Below are positions 45,526-55,658 of a stretch of DNA of 64,000 nucleotides, piece by piece. The translations under genes and the position numbers were made by a program. Source of the stretch: an uncultured Caldilineaceae bacterium (GTDB lineage: Bacteria; Chloroflexota; Anaerolineae; Caldilineales; Caldilineaceae); NCBI GenBank assembly GCA_951812725.1, contig OX638330.1, positions 124,001-188,000 of the forward strand, written 5' to 3'. The notes under the pieces were generated by a model. That model was not told where the DNA came from and searched no databases. It saw nothing but the letters and a program-made list of their open reading frames with translations. How positions within the stretch are numbered: position 1 is the first letter of the stretch; each line of letters starts with the position of its first letter.

Positions 45526-45560
45526 TCGTTACTGGAATTCGATACCAACACCGGCGACGC

Positions 45561-45590
45561 GAAACCGGGCACTCGGCGCCCGGTTTCTTG
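45561..45590. terminator. Strong hairpin downstream of dnaK
   Basis: Perfect 10-bp stem: GAAACCGGGC (45561-45570) and GCCCGGTTTC (45578-45587) with a 7-base loop. It lies 52 bases past the dnaK stop, on the side expected for a leftward terminator. The T-run is short (TTTCTTG) and on the plus side, so efficiency as a Rho-independent terminator on the minus strand is doubtful. Confidence 0.6.
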
Positions 45591-45641
45591 TCATCTTATC
45601 GTTACCGACTCCAGGCTGGCAATCCTGGTACAAAAGGTGGG

Positions 45642-47552
45642 CTACACCTGACGATACTCGCCTTCCACCACATCATCCTCATCAGGCGTCCCCGTCCCGT
45701 CCGCCTCACCGGCGGCGCCAGGCCCGGCGCCGTTCTCTTCAGCCTGCTGCTGATAAACCTGCTGCGCCAGCGCAGAGCTTGCCTGCTGCAACTGCTCGGT
45801 CAGGCTCGTGATTTGCTCGTGCTCAGTACCCTCCATCGCCGCCCGCAGTTCAACAATCGTCTGTTCAATCTTTTCCCGATCAGACAGCGGCACCTTGTCG
45901 CCCAAGTCCTTCACAGATTTCTCCGTGGCGTAAATCAGGCTGTCGGCCGCGTTGCGGCTTTCCACCACTTGGCGCTGCTGCAGATCCGTCGTCTCATTAT
46001 CTTTGGCCTCTCGCACCAACCGGTCCACCTCATCATCGCTCAGATTGGTCGAGGCCGTAATCTGGATGCTCTGCTCCTTGCTCGTCGCCTTGTCCTTCGC
46101 CACCACATTCATAATACCGTTGGCATCAATGTCGAAAGTCACCTCGACCTGCGGCACACCCCGCATCGCCGGCGGAATCCCGTCCAGCCGGAAGTTGCCC
46201 AGCGTCTTATTGTCACGCGCCATCGGCCGTTCACCTTGCAAAATGTGAATGTCCACCGCCGTCTGGTTATCTTCAGCCGTGCTGTACGTCTCCGTCTTCT
46301 TCGTCGGAATCGTCGTGTTGCGCGGAATCAGCGCTGTCATGACCCCACCCAACGTCTCCAGACCCAGGCTCAGAGGCGTCACGTCCAGCAACAACAGGTC
46401 CTTGACTTCGCCGCCGAGCACACCAGCCTGCAGCGCCGCGCCAACCGCCACCACTTCGTCCGGATTGACGCCCTTGTGCGGCTCCTTGCCCGTCAGGCTG
46501 CTAACCAGCTCCTGAATCATCGGCATGCGCGTCGAGCCGCCAACCAGAACGACCTCATTCAATTCGCCCGGAGTCAGGCTCGAGTCTTTCAGCGCCGCAT
46601 GGAACGGTTTCTTCAACCGTTCGACCAGGACCGCCGTCAACTGTTCAAACTGGCTGCGTGTCAACGTTATCTGCAAATGCTTCGGCCCCGTGCTGTCCGC
46701 AGTAATAAAGGGCAGATTGATCTCCGTCTGCGGCGTGCTCGAAAGTTCGATCTTCGCCTTCTCAGCCGCCTCGCGCAAACGCTGCAGAGCCTGCCGGTCC
46801 TGGCCAAGATCGATCATCTGCTCGCGCTTAAACTCGTCGATCAGCCACCGCACGATCGCCTCATCCCAGTCGTCGCCGCCCAGATGCGTGTCACCATTGG
46901 TAGCCTTCACCTCGATGACCCCGTCACCAACCTCCAGCACCGAGACGTCAAACGTGCCGCCGCCCAGGTCGAAGACCAGAATCGTCTCATCCTCATTCTT
47001 GTCCAACCCGTAAGCCAGCGCCGCCGCAGTCGGCTCATTGATGATGCGCAGCACCTCCAGCCCCGCGATCTGACCCGCGTCCTTCGTCGCCTGACGCTGG
47101 CTGTCGTTAAAATAGGCCGGCACCGTGATCACCGCCTGCTTGACGTCTTCACCCAAATAGGACTCCGCATCCCGCTTGAGCTTGCTCAATATCATCGCGC
47201 TGATTTCTTGCGGCGTATAGACCTTGTCCTTGATCGGAACCCGCACCCGCGCATCATGATTCGGGCCCTCGACACTGGCGTAGGAAACCATCGCCTGCGT
47301 CCGCTTCGTTTCCGGATCGTCAATGTGACGCCCCATCAGGCGCTTCACCGAGTAAATCGTGTTCTCCGGGTTGACGACCGCCTGCCTCTTTGCTGTTACA
47401 CCAACCAGCCGCTCGCCGCTCTTGGAGAAGGCAACTACGGACGGCGTTGTGCGGTTGCCCTCCGCGTTGGCGATCACCGCAGGGTTGCCCGCTTCCATTA
47501 CAGCGATGACGCTGTTGGTCGTGCCCAGATCAATTCCAATAATTTTTGCCAT
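45642..47552 (-). CDS. dnaK: Chaperone DnaK (Hsp70)
   Basis: About 636 residues from ATG 47552 (AGGAGG upstream). It begins [22 protein letters not shown], with [59 protein letters not shown] and [19 protein letters not shown]. The acidic tail ends [10 protein letters not shown], near the usual EEVD-like end. ATP-driven folding chaperone working with DnaJ/GrpE. The dnaJ-like gene follows after about 495 bp with a repeat copy between them. Confidence 0.98.
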   Translation of the reverse strand: MAKIIGIDLGTTNSVIAVMEAGNPAVIANAEGNRTTPSVVAFSKSGERLVGVTAKRQAVVNPENTIYSVKRLMGRHIDDPETKRTQAMVSYASVEGPNHDARVRVPIKDKVYTPQEISAMILSKLKRDAESYLGEDVKQAVITVPAYFNDSQRQATKDAGQIAGLEVLRIINEPTAAALAYGLDKNEDETILVFDLGGGTFDVSVLEVGDGVIEVKATNGDTHLGGDDWDEAIVRWLIDEFKREQMIDLGQDRQALQRLREAAEKAKIELSSTPQTEINLPFITADSTGPKHLQITLTRSQFEQLTAVLVERLKKPFHAALKDSSLTPGELNEVVLVGGSTRMPMIQELVSSLTGKEPHKGVNPDEVVAVGAALQAGVLGGEVKDLLLLDVTPLSLGLETLGGVMTALIPRNTTIPTKKTETYSTAEDNQTAVDIHILQGERPMARDNKTLGNFRLDGIPPAMRGVPQVEVTFDIDANGIMNVVAKDKATSKEQSIQITASTNLSDDEVDRLVREAKDNETTDLQQRQVVESRNAADSLIYATEKSVKDLGDKVPLSDREKIEQTIVELRAAMEGTEHEQITSLTEQLQQASSALAQQVYQQQAEENGAGPGAAGEADGTGTPDEDDVVEGEYRQV

Positions 47553-47639
47553 CTGTAATTGGCCTCCTGTACAAGATGATGCCGGGCGCCTGTTCGGTCC
47601 GCGCCACATCCGCCCGGTCAATGAATCCTGTATAAACTG

Positions 47640-47720
47640 TTCGTCGCTTATGCCTATATTATCTTATACTAATATACAGGGCTTTTGTAAGTTTGGTATT
47701 GGGCTAGTATTAGCGATTTG
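47640..47720 (-). promoter_or_regulatory. AT-rich candidate dnaK promoter region
   Basis: On the minus strand, CTGTATATTAGTATAAGATAATATAGGC lies about 100 bases before the dnaK start and contains several possible -10 hexamers. No CIRCE operator (TTAGCACTC-N9-GAGTGCTAA) is present in the 47553-47779 gap, so HrcA control is not indicated. Confidence 0.3.
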
Positions 47721-47779
47721 TTTGAATTGGCCCACGATGTATATGCGCATCCTGTCCGAACCTAAACGTACACAAATAG

Positions 47780-49030
47780 TCAGACGTCCGCAATGCCCTC
47801 CAGGACGCGCACGCAGCGATCAACCTCCGCCACCGTGTTATAGTGAACCAGCCCCAGACGCAGCCAGCCGCCGCTCTCCTCAACGCCCATCCGTTCGCTC
47901 ACAGACTGCGCATAAAAGGTGCCGTTCCAGGCAAAAATGTTCTCGCCCGCCAGCGCCAGCGCCATCTGTTCCGGCGTAACCCCCTGCTTTCGTATAGCTA
48001 CCGTCGCCACCCTCCTGTCCCAATCCGCCCGCTCTGTCAGGCCGTAGATGGAAATGCCAGGCACACGCTCCAGACCGCTGATAAGCCGCCCGGTCAGCTG
48101 CCGTTCATGTTCACCGATGACCGACCACGCCGCGATCAATTTGTCTCTCCTGCTGTCCGTCGTCTCGGCCCCGCCGTATCCTACGCCGAGCCCTGCCAGA
48201 TAGTCGATCGCCGCTGTGACCCCCGCCATCGCTTCATGATTCTGCGTGCCCGTCTCCCACTTGTCCGGCGGCTGATCCCCGGCCGGCCGCACCCGGTACG
48301 CCTGCAGCCGCTGCAAATGCTCGCGCTTGCCGAACAGCTGCCCGCTGTGCGGGCCAAAAAACTTGTACGAAGAGCAGGCCAGAAAATCGCACCCCAGCGC
48401 CCTGACATCGATCAACCCGTGTGGCGCATACTGGACCGCGTCCACAAACGTAAGCGCACCCACCTCGCCCGCCCAGCCAATGATCGTGCCGACGTCGTTA
48501 ACTGTGCCGGTCGCGTTGCTGGCGTATCCGACCGCCACCATTTTCGTGCGCGGCGTAATCTGCCTCCGCACATCCTCCATATCGAGCGTGCCGCTCTCCA
48601 CGTCCACATCCGCCCACCGCACAAGCGCGCCCCGATCCTGCGCCGCCAGCACCCAGGGCATCACATTGGCGTCATGGTCCAGCCTCGTAACCACCACCTC
48701 ATCCTCCGGCCCCAACTCCTGTGCCAGTGACCGGCTCACGTGAAATGTCAGGCTCGTCATGTTGTTGCCAAAAATAACCTCATCCCTGTCACAGCCGAGC
48801 AGGTCCGCCACCGCCTGATGCGCCGCATCGATCACCGCGTCAGTGCGCACGCTCGTCTCAAACAGCCCGTGCGTATTTGAGTTGCGCCGCGTCATATATT
48901 CGACCATCGCCGCAATCACGCTCTCATGCACCTGCGTGCCGCCGGGATTGTCGAAAAAAACGGCCGGCCGGCCGCCAAACTCCTCATGTAATGCCGGGAA
49001 CTGCCCTCGAATCTCCTCCACATTCAACAT
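47780..49030 (-). CDS. Cysteine-desulfurase-like aminotransferase (class V)
   Basis: About 416 residues from ATG 49030 (GAGGAGATTGCA ahead). PLP enzyme of the aminotransferase V/NifS-like group: FFDNPGGTQVHESVIAAMVEYMTRRNSNTHGLFETS, GNNMTSLTFHVSRSL, TRLDHDANVMPWV, FVDAVQYAPHGLIDV and SSYKFFGPHSGQLFGK (PLP Lys). Members of this 'cysteine desulfurase-like' set often lack a conserved active Cys loop, so sulfur mobilisation is not proven. It starts 44 bases after the SppA stop. Confidence 0.9.
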   Translation of the reverse strand: MLNVEEIRGQFPALHEEFGGRPAVFFDNPGGTQVHESVIAAMVEYMTRRNSNTHGLFETSVRTDAVIDAAHQAVADLLGCDRDEVIFGNNMTSLTFHVSRSLAQELGPEDEVVVTRLDHDANVMPWVLAAQDRGALVRWADVDVESGTLDMEDVRRQITPRTKMVAVGYASNATGTVNDVGTIIGWAGEVGALTFVDAVQYAPHGLIDVRALGCDFLACSSYKFFGPHSGQLFGKREHLQRLQAYRVRPAGDQPPDKWETGTQNHEAMAGVTAAIDYLAGLGVGYGGAETTDSRRDKLIAAWSVIGEHERQLTGRLISGLERVPGISIYGLTERADWDRRVATVAIRKQGVTPEQMALALAGENIFAWNGTFYAQSVSERMGVEESGGWLRLGLVHYNTVAEVDRCVRVLEGIADV

Positions 49031-49074
49031 TGCAATCTCCTCTCCCACCCCCTGTGCCGGTTTGCACTGCCCGT

Positions 49075-50868
49075 TCATCTGCTCTTCGGCAAACCATCCG
49101 CCAGCATCCACACCCGCTCTCGGCCCAGCAGCGCGGAAACGTCGCCCTGCAATACCGCCAGCAGCGCATCCGTCACTTCGCCCAGGCTCTCCCCGCCCAC
49201 CGTCACTTCCAGGCTGCCTTCCGAAATAGGCGGGCGCGGCCGGTTCTGATCTGCCTTCACCTGTACAACCGGAACCGTCCCGTCCGTCGGCAACTCCGCG
49301 ATTTCGCATACCCGGTCAATTGCCGTCGCGAAATCGCCTATCTCGTCCACCAGCCCGTGCGCCTGCGCCTGTCTGCCCGTCCACACGCGCCCGCCGCACA
49401 GCTCTTCAAGCGATGTCGGCTCCAACTGCCGCCCTTCGGCCACCAACCTCTTGAAAGTCCGATACGTGTAGTCTATCTGCTCCTCAACCTTCTCACGCTG
49501 CTCCTGCCGCCAGGGCCCGTCGTCCGCATAGATGTCGGCGTTCTCCCCCCGCTGAATCGGGAAGCGGTTCGCGCCAACCTTGCCAAACGCCTCGCTCGTG
49601 ACCAGCTTGGCCATAATCACGCCGATGCTCCCCGTCACCGTCGCCGCCTGGCACACGATCTTCCGCCCCGGCAGCGCCACGTAATAGCCTCCACTGGCCG
49701 CCACGTCACCCATATATGTCACCACCGGCTTGCACCCGTTAAGCAGGGTCAGCTCTCGCCAGATCAGATCGCTCGCCAGCGCCGAGCCTCCCCTCGAATC
49801 AACGTGCAGCACAACGCCCGCCAGCCGCTCGTCTTTCATCGCCGCCCGAATCAGCTGCTGGACCGTTGTGCTTCCGGCTGTGCTGCCGCCAACTATGGGC
49901 ATACCGGGCGGAAAGCGCCGGTTCTTGCCGGTCGTGATCATGCCGCTCAGCGAAATTACCCCAATCCTCTTCCGATTCCGCCTACGAGGGCGACGGTAGA
50001 GCGAGCCGCGCGCCTGGTCATAGGCCAAAATCCGTGCCTCCTCCTTCGCCCCGCCCAGCGCGCTCGCCAACTGGTCTTCGTAGACAACGTCATCAACCAA
50101 ACCCAGCGCCACAACCTCATCGGCGGTCAGCGGCGCACGGTCGATAGCCGCCCGCACCTGCTCTTCGCCAATGTCGCGCCCCTTGCTGATGGCCGCGACC
50201 ATCTCCCCATACCAGCCGTCCAGCAGCCGTTCGATCTGCTCACGGTGGGCGTCGCTTATCTCCGACCGGGCCAGACTATCAGCCGCCGTCTTCCACGGAG
50301 CCACCTTCACCACCTCCGCCTCGACCCCGATTCTGCGCAACGTTTCCGCCAGAAATACCGGCTCAGCCCGCAGACCGAGCACCATCCAGTCCGTCAGCGG
50401 CGAAACACATATACGGTCTGCCGCCGCTGCCATCACATACTCGGCATTGCCGCACGTCTCCAGAAAAACAACGACCTCCTTCGCCTTGGCCGCGGGATAA
50501 AGCGCCCTGTTCCAGCCGCGAAAGCGTTCGAAAAGGTCGGCCACAGTCTGGGCCTGCGCAAGGCTCAGCTGCGCGCCCTTAACCAGAAACACCACCCCCC
50601 GCACATCAGGGTCCCCCGCGATCTTTCGCAGCGCATCGTGCAGAAATTCTACCGAGGGCGCCGGTTTCCCAACCGAAAAAATCTCAAAAAACCGGGGTCG
50701 CTGCGGCGTCCGTTCCAGCAACGGGCCCGAAAGCTCGAACAGCACATAGTCGGCCCGGCTCCCCTTGGACAGACGCCGCACCAGATTCGCAACCCCGCAG
50801 ACGCAAATCTGCCACAGCAAAGATATGCCCCGCACAATCCCGCCAACAATTCTGCCTACGAATCTCAT
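49075..50868 (-). CDS. sppA: Signal peptide peptidase SppA (S49, 67K type)
   Basis: About 597 residues from ATG 50868 (GGGGGACC upstream; the ATG 39 bases earlier is less likely). An N-terminal membrane segment lies at about residues 3-25. Two tandem S49 domains follow, as in E. coli SppA: the first has VAPWKTAADSL with the general-base Lys, the second has GDVAASGGYYVALPGRKIVCQAATVTGSIGV with the catalytic Ser. It degrades cleaved signal peptides at the membrane. It leads the desulfurase-like gene. Confidence 0.94.
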   Translation of the reverse strand: MRFVGRIVGGIVRGISLLWQICVCGVANLVRRLSKGSRADYVLFELSGPLLERTPQRPRFFEIFSVGKPAPSVEFLHDALRKIAGDPDVRGVVFLVKGAQLSLAQAQTVADLFERFRGWNRALYPAAKAKEVVVFLETCGNAEYVMAAAADRICVSPLTDWMVLGLRAEPVFLAETLRRIGVEAEVVKVAPWKTAADSLARSEISDAHREQIERLLDGWYGEMVAAISKGRDIGEEQVRAAIDRAPLTADEVVALGLVDDVVYEDQLASALGGAKEEARILAYDQARGSLYRRPRRRNRKRIGVISLSGMITTGKNRRFPPGMPIVGGSTAGSTTVQQLIRAAMKDERLAGVVLHVDSRGGSALASDLIWRELTLLNGCKPVVTYMGDVAASGGYYVALPGRKIVCQAATVTGSIGVIMAKLVTSEAFGKVGANRFPIQRGENADIYADDGPWRQEQREKVEEQIDYTYRTFKRLVAEGRQLEPTSLEELCGGRVWTGRQAQAHGLVDEIGDFATAIDRVCEIAELPTDGTVPVVQVKADQNRPRPPISEGSLEVTVGGESLGEVTDALLAVLQGDVSALLGRERVWMLADGLPKSR

Positions 50869-51098
50869 ATCGGTCCCCCGTCCATAAACGTGCCATCGCC
50901 GCGCCATACAACCCCGATGACGCCCCCGCCCCGTCTGAATCTGGACTGCAAAACCCTACTATACCCTGACCAATCGCTGCGGAAAAATGGACCGCCTACC
51001 CGTGCGAATGGATTGATCGGATCTACTCAGCCGCACCTGTCTCGCAACCCTGAACGAAGGGAGCAAAGGTGTTCGTTCTCTCCTCATCACTGTCATAT

Positions 51099-51298
51099 GG
51101 GCGGTCGGGCCTTCGGCCCTCCCTTGTGCAGGGGCTGCGCCCCCGCAACGCCCCCCTCCAAAAACATGTCTCATCCACCGTGTGTGCGCATTCCAGCAGT
51201 GCCGCTCCAGCAACGTGTCTAGCCAACAATGTCTCCTACCCCACCTGCAGTTTCAGTCCACTGACCACTAACCACTGATCACTGACCACTGCAGTTCT
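51099..51298 (+). repeat. Intergenic repeat family A, copy 7
   Basis: Core with CTCCAAAAACATG after the hairpins, tail beginning GTGTGTGCGCATTCCAGC but switching to the AACGTGTCTAGCCAAC form, then CCACTGACCACTAACC and CTGATCACTGACCACTG and GCAGTTCT. A pyrimidine-rich leader shared with copy 1 precedes it (about 51050-51098). Copy 8 follows with no gap. Confidence 0.9.
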
Positions 51299-51478
51299 GG
51301 GCGGTCGGGCCTTCGGCCCTCCCTTGTGCAGGGGCTGCGCCCCCGCAACGCCCCCCTAGGCTAGCGACCTTGTTCACTCTTTTCCAGCAACGTGTCTAGC
51401 CAACGGTGTCTCCTCCCCCACCCGTTGTCTCAGCCCCTAACCCCTGCAGTTCCCCGCAGTTCCCCCGCAGTTCCGCGT
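51299..51478 (+). repeat. Intergenic repeat family A, copy 8
   Basis: Directly after copy 7 (200-bp spacing). Core ends CCCCCCTAGGCTAGCGACC as in copy 5, then TTTTCCAGCAACGTGTCTAG and a closing run CCCTGCAGTTCCCCGCAGTT with CCCCCGCAGTTCCGCG like copy 4. Confidence 0.9.
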
Positions 51479-51638
51479 CCGAATGTACATGCGACTGCCC
51501 TCCCTACCCATGCGATCGGCTTGATCACAGAATGCCTTTCCGGTTATGATACAACGCAAACAAAGTTCCACGCCGGCAACACAAGACCGATACCCAAGCC
51601 AGCCCGCATCACCATCCCCAATCCTCTGATCGAGGTGC

Positions 51639-52523
51639 ATGTTGGACGCAGCGGTCGAAGTGCGAAACCTCAACAAACGCTACCGAAACGGCACCTGGGC
51701 CAACCGTGACATCACCCTCACCGTCGCCCGCGGCGAACTGCTCGCCATCCTCGGGCCCAACGGCGCCGGCAAGACCACGCTCGTCCGGCAGATAACAACC
51801 GAGCTCCTGCCCACCTCCGGCGAAGTCCGCGTTTTCGGGCTTGACGCCGTGTCGCGCCCCAACCAGGTCAAGGCCCGCATGGGCGTCATCCCACAGGAAA
51901 CAAACTTCTACTGGGGCCTTTCCGTCCGCCAGCACCTGCGTATATTCGGCAAACTGCGCGGCCTGCCTCCCCGGATCGCATCACGCCGCGCCGCAGAGCT
52001 GGTATCAGATCTTGGCCTGGAGGAACACAGCGACAAACCGGGCGAGCACCTGTCGGGGGGCCTTCGCCGTCGCCTTCTCGTCGGCATAGCCGTGCTGGCC
52101 AATCCCGACCTGCTCGTCCTCGATGAGCCCAGCGTCGGCCTCGATCCGGAATCCCGCCGCGATCTCTGGGACCTCCTCCGCTCCTACCGCCGCAGGGGCG
52201 CGACCGTCCTCCTGACGACGCACTCCATGGAGGAGGCCGAAGCGCTCTGTGACAGGGTCGGCATCATCCATGAAGGTGCACTGCTTGCTCTCGACACCAT
52301 CGCAAACCTTCGAGCCGCCCACGGCTTCGACTACAAAATCAGCTTTCTCGCCGATGACCGGCCCCAGGTCCTTTACGGCGCCAGCGATAACGCGCTTGTA
52401 CAGCAGGTCCAGGCCATGGGCATCCGCGAATACGCCGTCTCGAAGACGAACCTCGAAGACGTCTATCTCGGCCTGACCGACGGCAAGGGACGGCTCAACG
52501 AAGGACCGCCGACCGATGCCTGA
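51639..52523 (+). CDS. ABC transporter ATP-binding protein (DrrA/ABC-2 type)
   Basis: 294 residues. Walker A GPNGAGKTT, Q-loop IPQETNFYWGLSVRQHL, signature LSGGLRRRLLVG, Walker B LLVLDEPSVGLD and switch His in TTHSMEEAEAL. The C-terminal tail suits a family that drives ABC-2 permeases. GAGG lies very near the ATG; a GTG six codons in is an alternative start. It overlaps the permease gene by 8 bases. Confidence 0.94.
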   Translation: MLDAAVEVRNLNKRYRNGTWANRDITLTVARGELLAILGPNGAGKTTLVRQITTELLPTSGEVRVFGLDAVSRPNQVKARMGVIPQETNFYWGLSVRQHLRIFGKLRGLPPRIASRRAAELVSDLGLEEHSDKPGEHLSGGLRRRLLVGIAVLANPDLLVLDEPSVGLDPESRRDLWDLLRSYRRRGATVLLTTHSMEEAEALCDRVGIIHEGALLALDTIANLRAAHGFDYKISFLADDRPQVLYGASDNALVQQVQAMGIREYAVSKTNLEDVYLGLTDGKGRLNEGPPTDA

Positions 52524-53328
52524 ACTGCGCTCCTCGGCCACCCAACCCTCCGGTTCCGACCCGGATGCACACGGTCGCCTCTACCCGACCGGCGGGCTCC
52601 GCAAATTCATCGCCGATTCAGCCAGCGTCTTCGAGCTCAACTTCCTGCCGGCCATGAAGCACTGGTACGTATCCGTGCTGCTAGCCGCCGGTTTCCCCCT
52701 TCCCTGGTTCTATGTCACCAAGGCCTTTGCCCCCGATGATCCGCAAGTGCTCCGCCGCCTGCTGGCCGGCACTATCGCTTTTGGCGTCGCCTTTTCCATC
52801 GGCATGCTCGTCGGCCAGAACTTCAATGGCCAGCGCTTTACCGGCGTTCTCCGGCTGCTCATCACAATGCCAGTCTCCAAGGGTGCCTATTTCCTCGGCT
52901 CGCTCGCCCACTCCTCAATCTCGGGCGCAATAACCGTGGTCATCCTCCTCGCCTTCGCCCTGGTGGCCGGCGTCGACATCGACCTGACTTGGGGGCTGGC
53001 GCCCTCGATCATCCTCACTGTGCTCGCTGTAAGCGGCCTGACCCTGTTCGCCGTCAGCTTTGCCCCGTCTCCGCTGGTAGGCAACCTCGCTACAGGCGTG
53101 GTGTCGCTCATCCTGGTTGGCCTGTCGCCCGTCTACTTCACAATGGACCAGGCGCCCCTTCTGATGAAGCTGATTGGCTATGTTTCGCCTCTAAGATATA
53201 CTGCTGATGCGATCGAAAAGTCCCTGTCCGGCCGGTCAGACGTCTGGGTGGAAATGGGAATACTATCGGTCATTGCTATAGGCTCCCTGTCACTCGGGCT
53301 ATGGAAAATGCCTTGGCGCGAGAAGTAA
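52516..53328 (+). CDS. ABC-2 type transporter permease
   Basis: 270 residues with six hydrophobic segments starting near residue 48 (HWYVSVLLAAGFPLPWFYV), preceded by a hydrophilic N-terminal stretch. Segments RLLITMPVSKGAYFLGSLAHSSISGAITVVILLAFALVAGV and LMKLIGYVSPLRYTADAIEKSLSG match the ABC-2 permease pattern. It pairs with the ATPase just before it as a two-gene exporter; substrate unknown. Confidence 0.88.
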   Translation: MPELRSSATQPSGSDPDAHGRLYPTGGLRKFIADSASVFELNFLPAMKHWYVSVLLAAGFPLPWFYVTKAFAPDDPQVLRRLLAGTIAFGVAFSIGMLVGQNFNGQRFTGVLRLLITMPVSKGAYFLGSLAHSSISGAITVVILLAFALVAGVDIDLTWGLAPSIILTVLAVSGLTLFAVSFAPSPLVGNLATGVVSLILVGLSPVYFTMDQAPLLMKLIGYVSPLRYTADAIEKSLSGRSDVWVEMGILSVIAIGSLSLGLWKMPWREK

Positions 53329-53457
53329 CATATAAGCATCTGACTCGGGACCAAGGCCCTGTGCGTCGTCTACGCAATTCGTAGTGCTCAAAAGCCCTCG
53401 TTTCCAAGCGAATACCGTTCTAGCCTGTTACCTGGACCTGTGGAAGGAGCGAGCAAA

Positions 53458-54579
53458 ATGTCCCACCAGTACACGGCCGCTGTCATAGGCGCGGGCATGG
53501 GAGGCAGAGTCAGCATGGCCGGCTTGTCCGCGTCGCCCCGCTTCCAGCTTGTCGCCTTCGCTGATATCCAGGCCGAGGCGCGCGCAGACATCCAGGATAT
53601 GTACCCCGGTATCCGCGCCTTTTCGAGCCATGTCGAAATGTTCGCGGCCTGCCCCACCGACATCGTCTGCGTCTCCACCTGGCCGCCCTCCCATCTGGAG
53701 GTGACCCAGGCCGCCCTGAATCTTCCTCTTAAAGGAATCCTTGTCGAAAAACCACTGGCCGATAATTTTGCAGTCGGCCGCCAGATCCTGGAGCTTATCC
53801 GCGCAAGAAATCTGCCCATGGCCGTACCCCATGGCCTCCTCGTGGCGGACCACAGCACCCAGGTCCTGGAACGCGTTCACGGCGGCGAAATCGGCGAACT
53901 GAAACTCGTCGAAATCCAATGTACCGGCTGGGACATAATCAATGCCGGCATCCACTGGCTCAACTTCTTTGTCGAACTGACCGGACGCGAACCCGTCGAA
54001 TACGTCCTTGCCGCCTGCGATCCCAGCACCCGCACCTACCGCGACAGCATGCAGGTCGAGACGCTCGCCGTCACCTACGCACAGACCGCCTCCGGCACAC
54101 GTGTCGTCATGAATACCGGCGACTATATCACCTTCTCCGAACCAATTGACGATACCCTTTTCCGCCTTATCGGCAGCCGCGGCACAATCGACTTCTACGG
54201 CTGGGAGCCGCGCTATCGCCTTCTCAACGCCAGCTATCCACATGGGCAGATGTTCGAGTTCGACCCGGGCCCAACCACCCTTCACCAGCGCCACCTCGAA
54301 AACCTCGCAGCGCAGATGGACCGCGCCCAGCCGGACTACTCGATCGCCGAAGGTTCACTAGCCGCTCTCGAGCTCTGCGAAGCGGCTTACGTCTCTATTC
54401 GCAACGGCGGCGTGCCGGTTCCGCTTCCGCTCGACGCCTTCACGCCCCCGCCGCCGGTCGATTGGCAGCCCGGCCTCCCCTACAGCGGCCATGGCGGCGG
54501 TCGCAACGGGCGCCGCCTGCCTCCTCGCCCTCAACAAAATGACCAAGCCATTCGAAACGCTCACATGGAGGACGAATAA
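53458..54579 (+). CDS. Gfo/Idh/MocA family oxidoreductase 1
   Basis: About 373 residues from ATG 53458 (AAGGAG eight bases upstream). NAD(P)-binding start AAVIGAGMGGRVSMAGL and the EKPLADNFAVGRQI line (Lys of the EKP motif) are clear; the C-terminal domain holds the AGIHWLNFFVELTGR line with its His. Related enzymes oxidise myo-inositol, sugars or sugar acids. It overlaps the second oxidoreductase by one base (TAATG), so the pair is coupled. Confidence 0.9.
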   Translation: MSHQYTAAVIGAGMGGRVSMAGLSASPRFQLVAFADIQAEARADIQDMYPGIRAFSSHVEMFAACPTDIVCVSTWPPSHLEVTQAALNLPLKGILVEKPLADNFAVGRQILELIRARNLPMAVPHGLLVADHSTQVLERVHGGEIGELKLVEIQCTGWDIINAGIHWLNFFVELTGREPVEYVLAACDPSTRTYRDSMQVETLAVTYAQTASGTRVVMNTGDYITFSEPIDDTLFRLIGSRGTIDFYGWEPRYRLLNASYPHGQMFEFDPGPTTLHQRHLENLAAQMDRAQPDYSIAEGSLAALELCEAAYVSIRNGGVPVPLPLDAFTPPPPVDWQPGLPYSGHGGGRNGRRLPPRPQQNDQAIRNAHMEDE

Positions 54580-55658
54580 TGGCCCGATTTGGTATCGTCG
54601 GCGCCGGATGGCGTGTAAACTGGTTCCTGCGCGCGGCCCACGCCCTTCCAGACAAGCTGCAGGTCGTCGGTCTGGCCGCCCGCCGCCCGCAACGGGCCTT
54701 CGAACTGGTCGCCGACTATGGCGTAAACATCTATCGCTCACCCTCCGAAATGATCGCCGCCGAAGCGCCCGATTTCGTCGTCACCAGCGTCTCCTGGCCC
54801 GCCAATCCGCACATCATCCGGCAGCTGGTCGAACAGGATATGCCCGTCCTTTCCGAAACGCCCCCCGCCACCACCGTGGAAGAAATGACCGAACTATGGG
54901 CTCTACAGGAGCAGGGCGCACGCATCCAGGTCGCCGAACAGTACCATCGCCAGCCCCACCACGCCGCCCGCCTCGCCTTCGCCCACAGCGGCCGTCTCGG
55001 ACGCATCAGCCAGGTCCAACTTTCGGCCTGCCACGGCTACCACGGCATCAGTCTCATACGCCGTTTCCTCGGCATCGGTGCCGAGCAGACAACCGTAACC
55101 GCCCGTCGCTTCTCCTCTCCCATCGTGCAGAGCCCCGGCCGTGACGGTCCGCCCCGCGCCGAGAAGATTGTCGAGTCCGATCAGCTCCTGGCCACCTTCG
55201 ACTTCGGCGACCGTCTCGGCATTCTCGACTTCACCCCCGACCAGTACTTTTCCTGGATTCGCGGCCAGCGGCTCCTCTTGCGGGGCGATCGCGGCGAAAT
55301 CATCGACGATCAGGCCGCCTACCTGCAAGACTACCTCACTCCCATCAAAGTCACTTTCACCCGCCACAGCGCCGGCCTTGAAGGCAACCTCGAAGGCAAC
55401 TACCTCAAAGGCATCCAGGCCGGCGAACACTGGTGGTATCGCAACCCCACCCTCCCCGCCGAACTCACCGACGACGAAATCGCCGTCGCCGACCTCCTCT
55501 TACGCATGGCTGAATACGTACGCGGCGGCGAAGAAGCCTACTCGCTCGCCGAAGCCTGCCAGGACCGCTACCTCGACATTCTCGCCGCGCAGGCCGCAGA
55601 CACCGGACAACCGGTCCACTCCCAACCCCAGCCCTGGAGCAATGCCCTGTCTATGTAA
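54579..55658 (+). CDS. Gfo/Idh/MocA family oxidoreductase 2
   Basis: 359 residues. Starts RFGIVGAGWRVNWFLRAAHALPDKLQVVGLAAR (NAD(P) site). The usual EKP motif reads SETPPATTVEEM, so the catalytic Lys is lost; the AEQYHRQPHHAARL segment is kept. It may therefore be a divergent partner, for example a non-catalytic or altered-chemistry subunit. It follows gene 1 with a TAATG overlap and precedes the sugar ABC genes by about 670 bp. The C-terminal stretch GQPVHSQPQPWSNAL recurs as a fragment at 60111-60233. Confidence 0.85.
   Translation: MARFGIVGAGWRVNWFLRAAHALPDKLQVVGLAARRPQRAFELVADYGVNIYRSPSEMIAAEAPDFVVTSVSWPANPHIIRQLVEQDMPVLSETPPATTVEEMTELWALQEQGARIQVAEQYHRQPHHAARLAFAHSGRLGRISQVQLSACHGYHGISLIRRFLGIGAEQTTVTARRFSSPIVQSPGRDGPPRAEKIVESDQLLATFDFGDRLGILDFTPDQYFSWIRGQRLLLRGDRGEIIDDQAAYLQDYLTPIKVTFTRHSAGLEGNLEGNYLKGIQAGEHWWYRNPTLPAELTDDEIAVADLLLRMAEYVRGGEEAYSLAEACQDRYLDILAAQAADTGQPVHSQPQPWSNALSM

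Noticed and set aside
45588..47558. Long open frame on the plus strand opposite dnaK
   Set aside because: It is antisense to a clear dnaK gene, is rich in Arg/His/Gln as expected from GC-rich antisense text, and has no ribosome site.
48877..51222. Very long open frame on the plus strand opposite sppA and the desulfurase-like gene
   Set aside because: Antisense to two recognised genes and extending into repeat copy 7; composition is that of a frame shadow.
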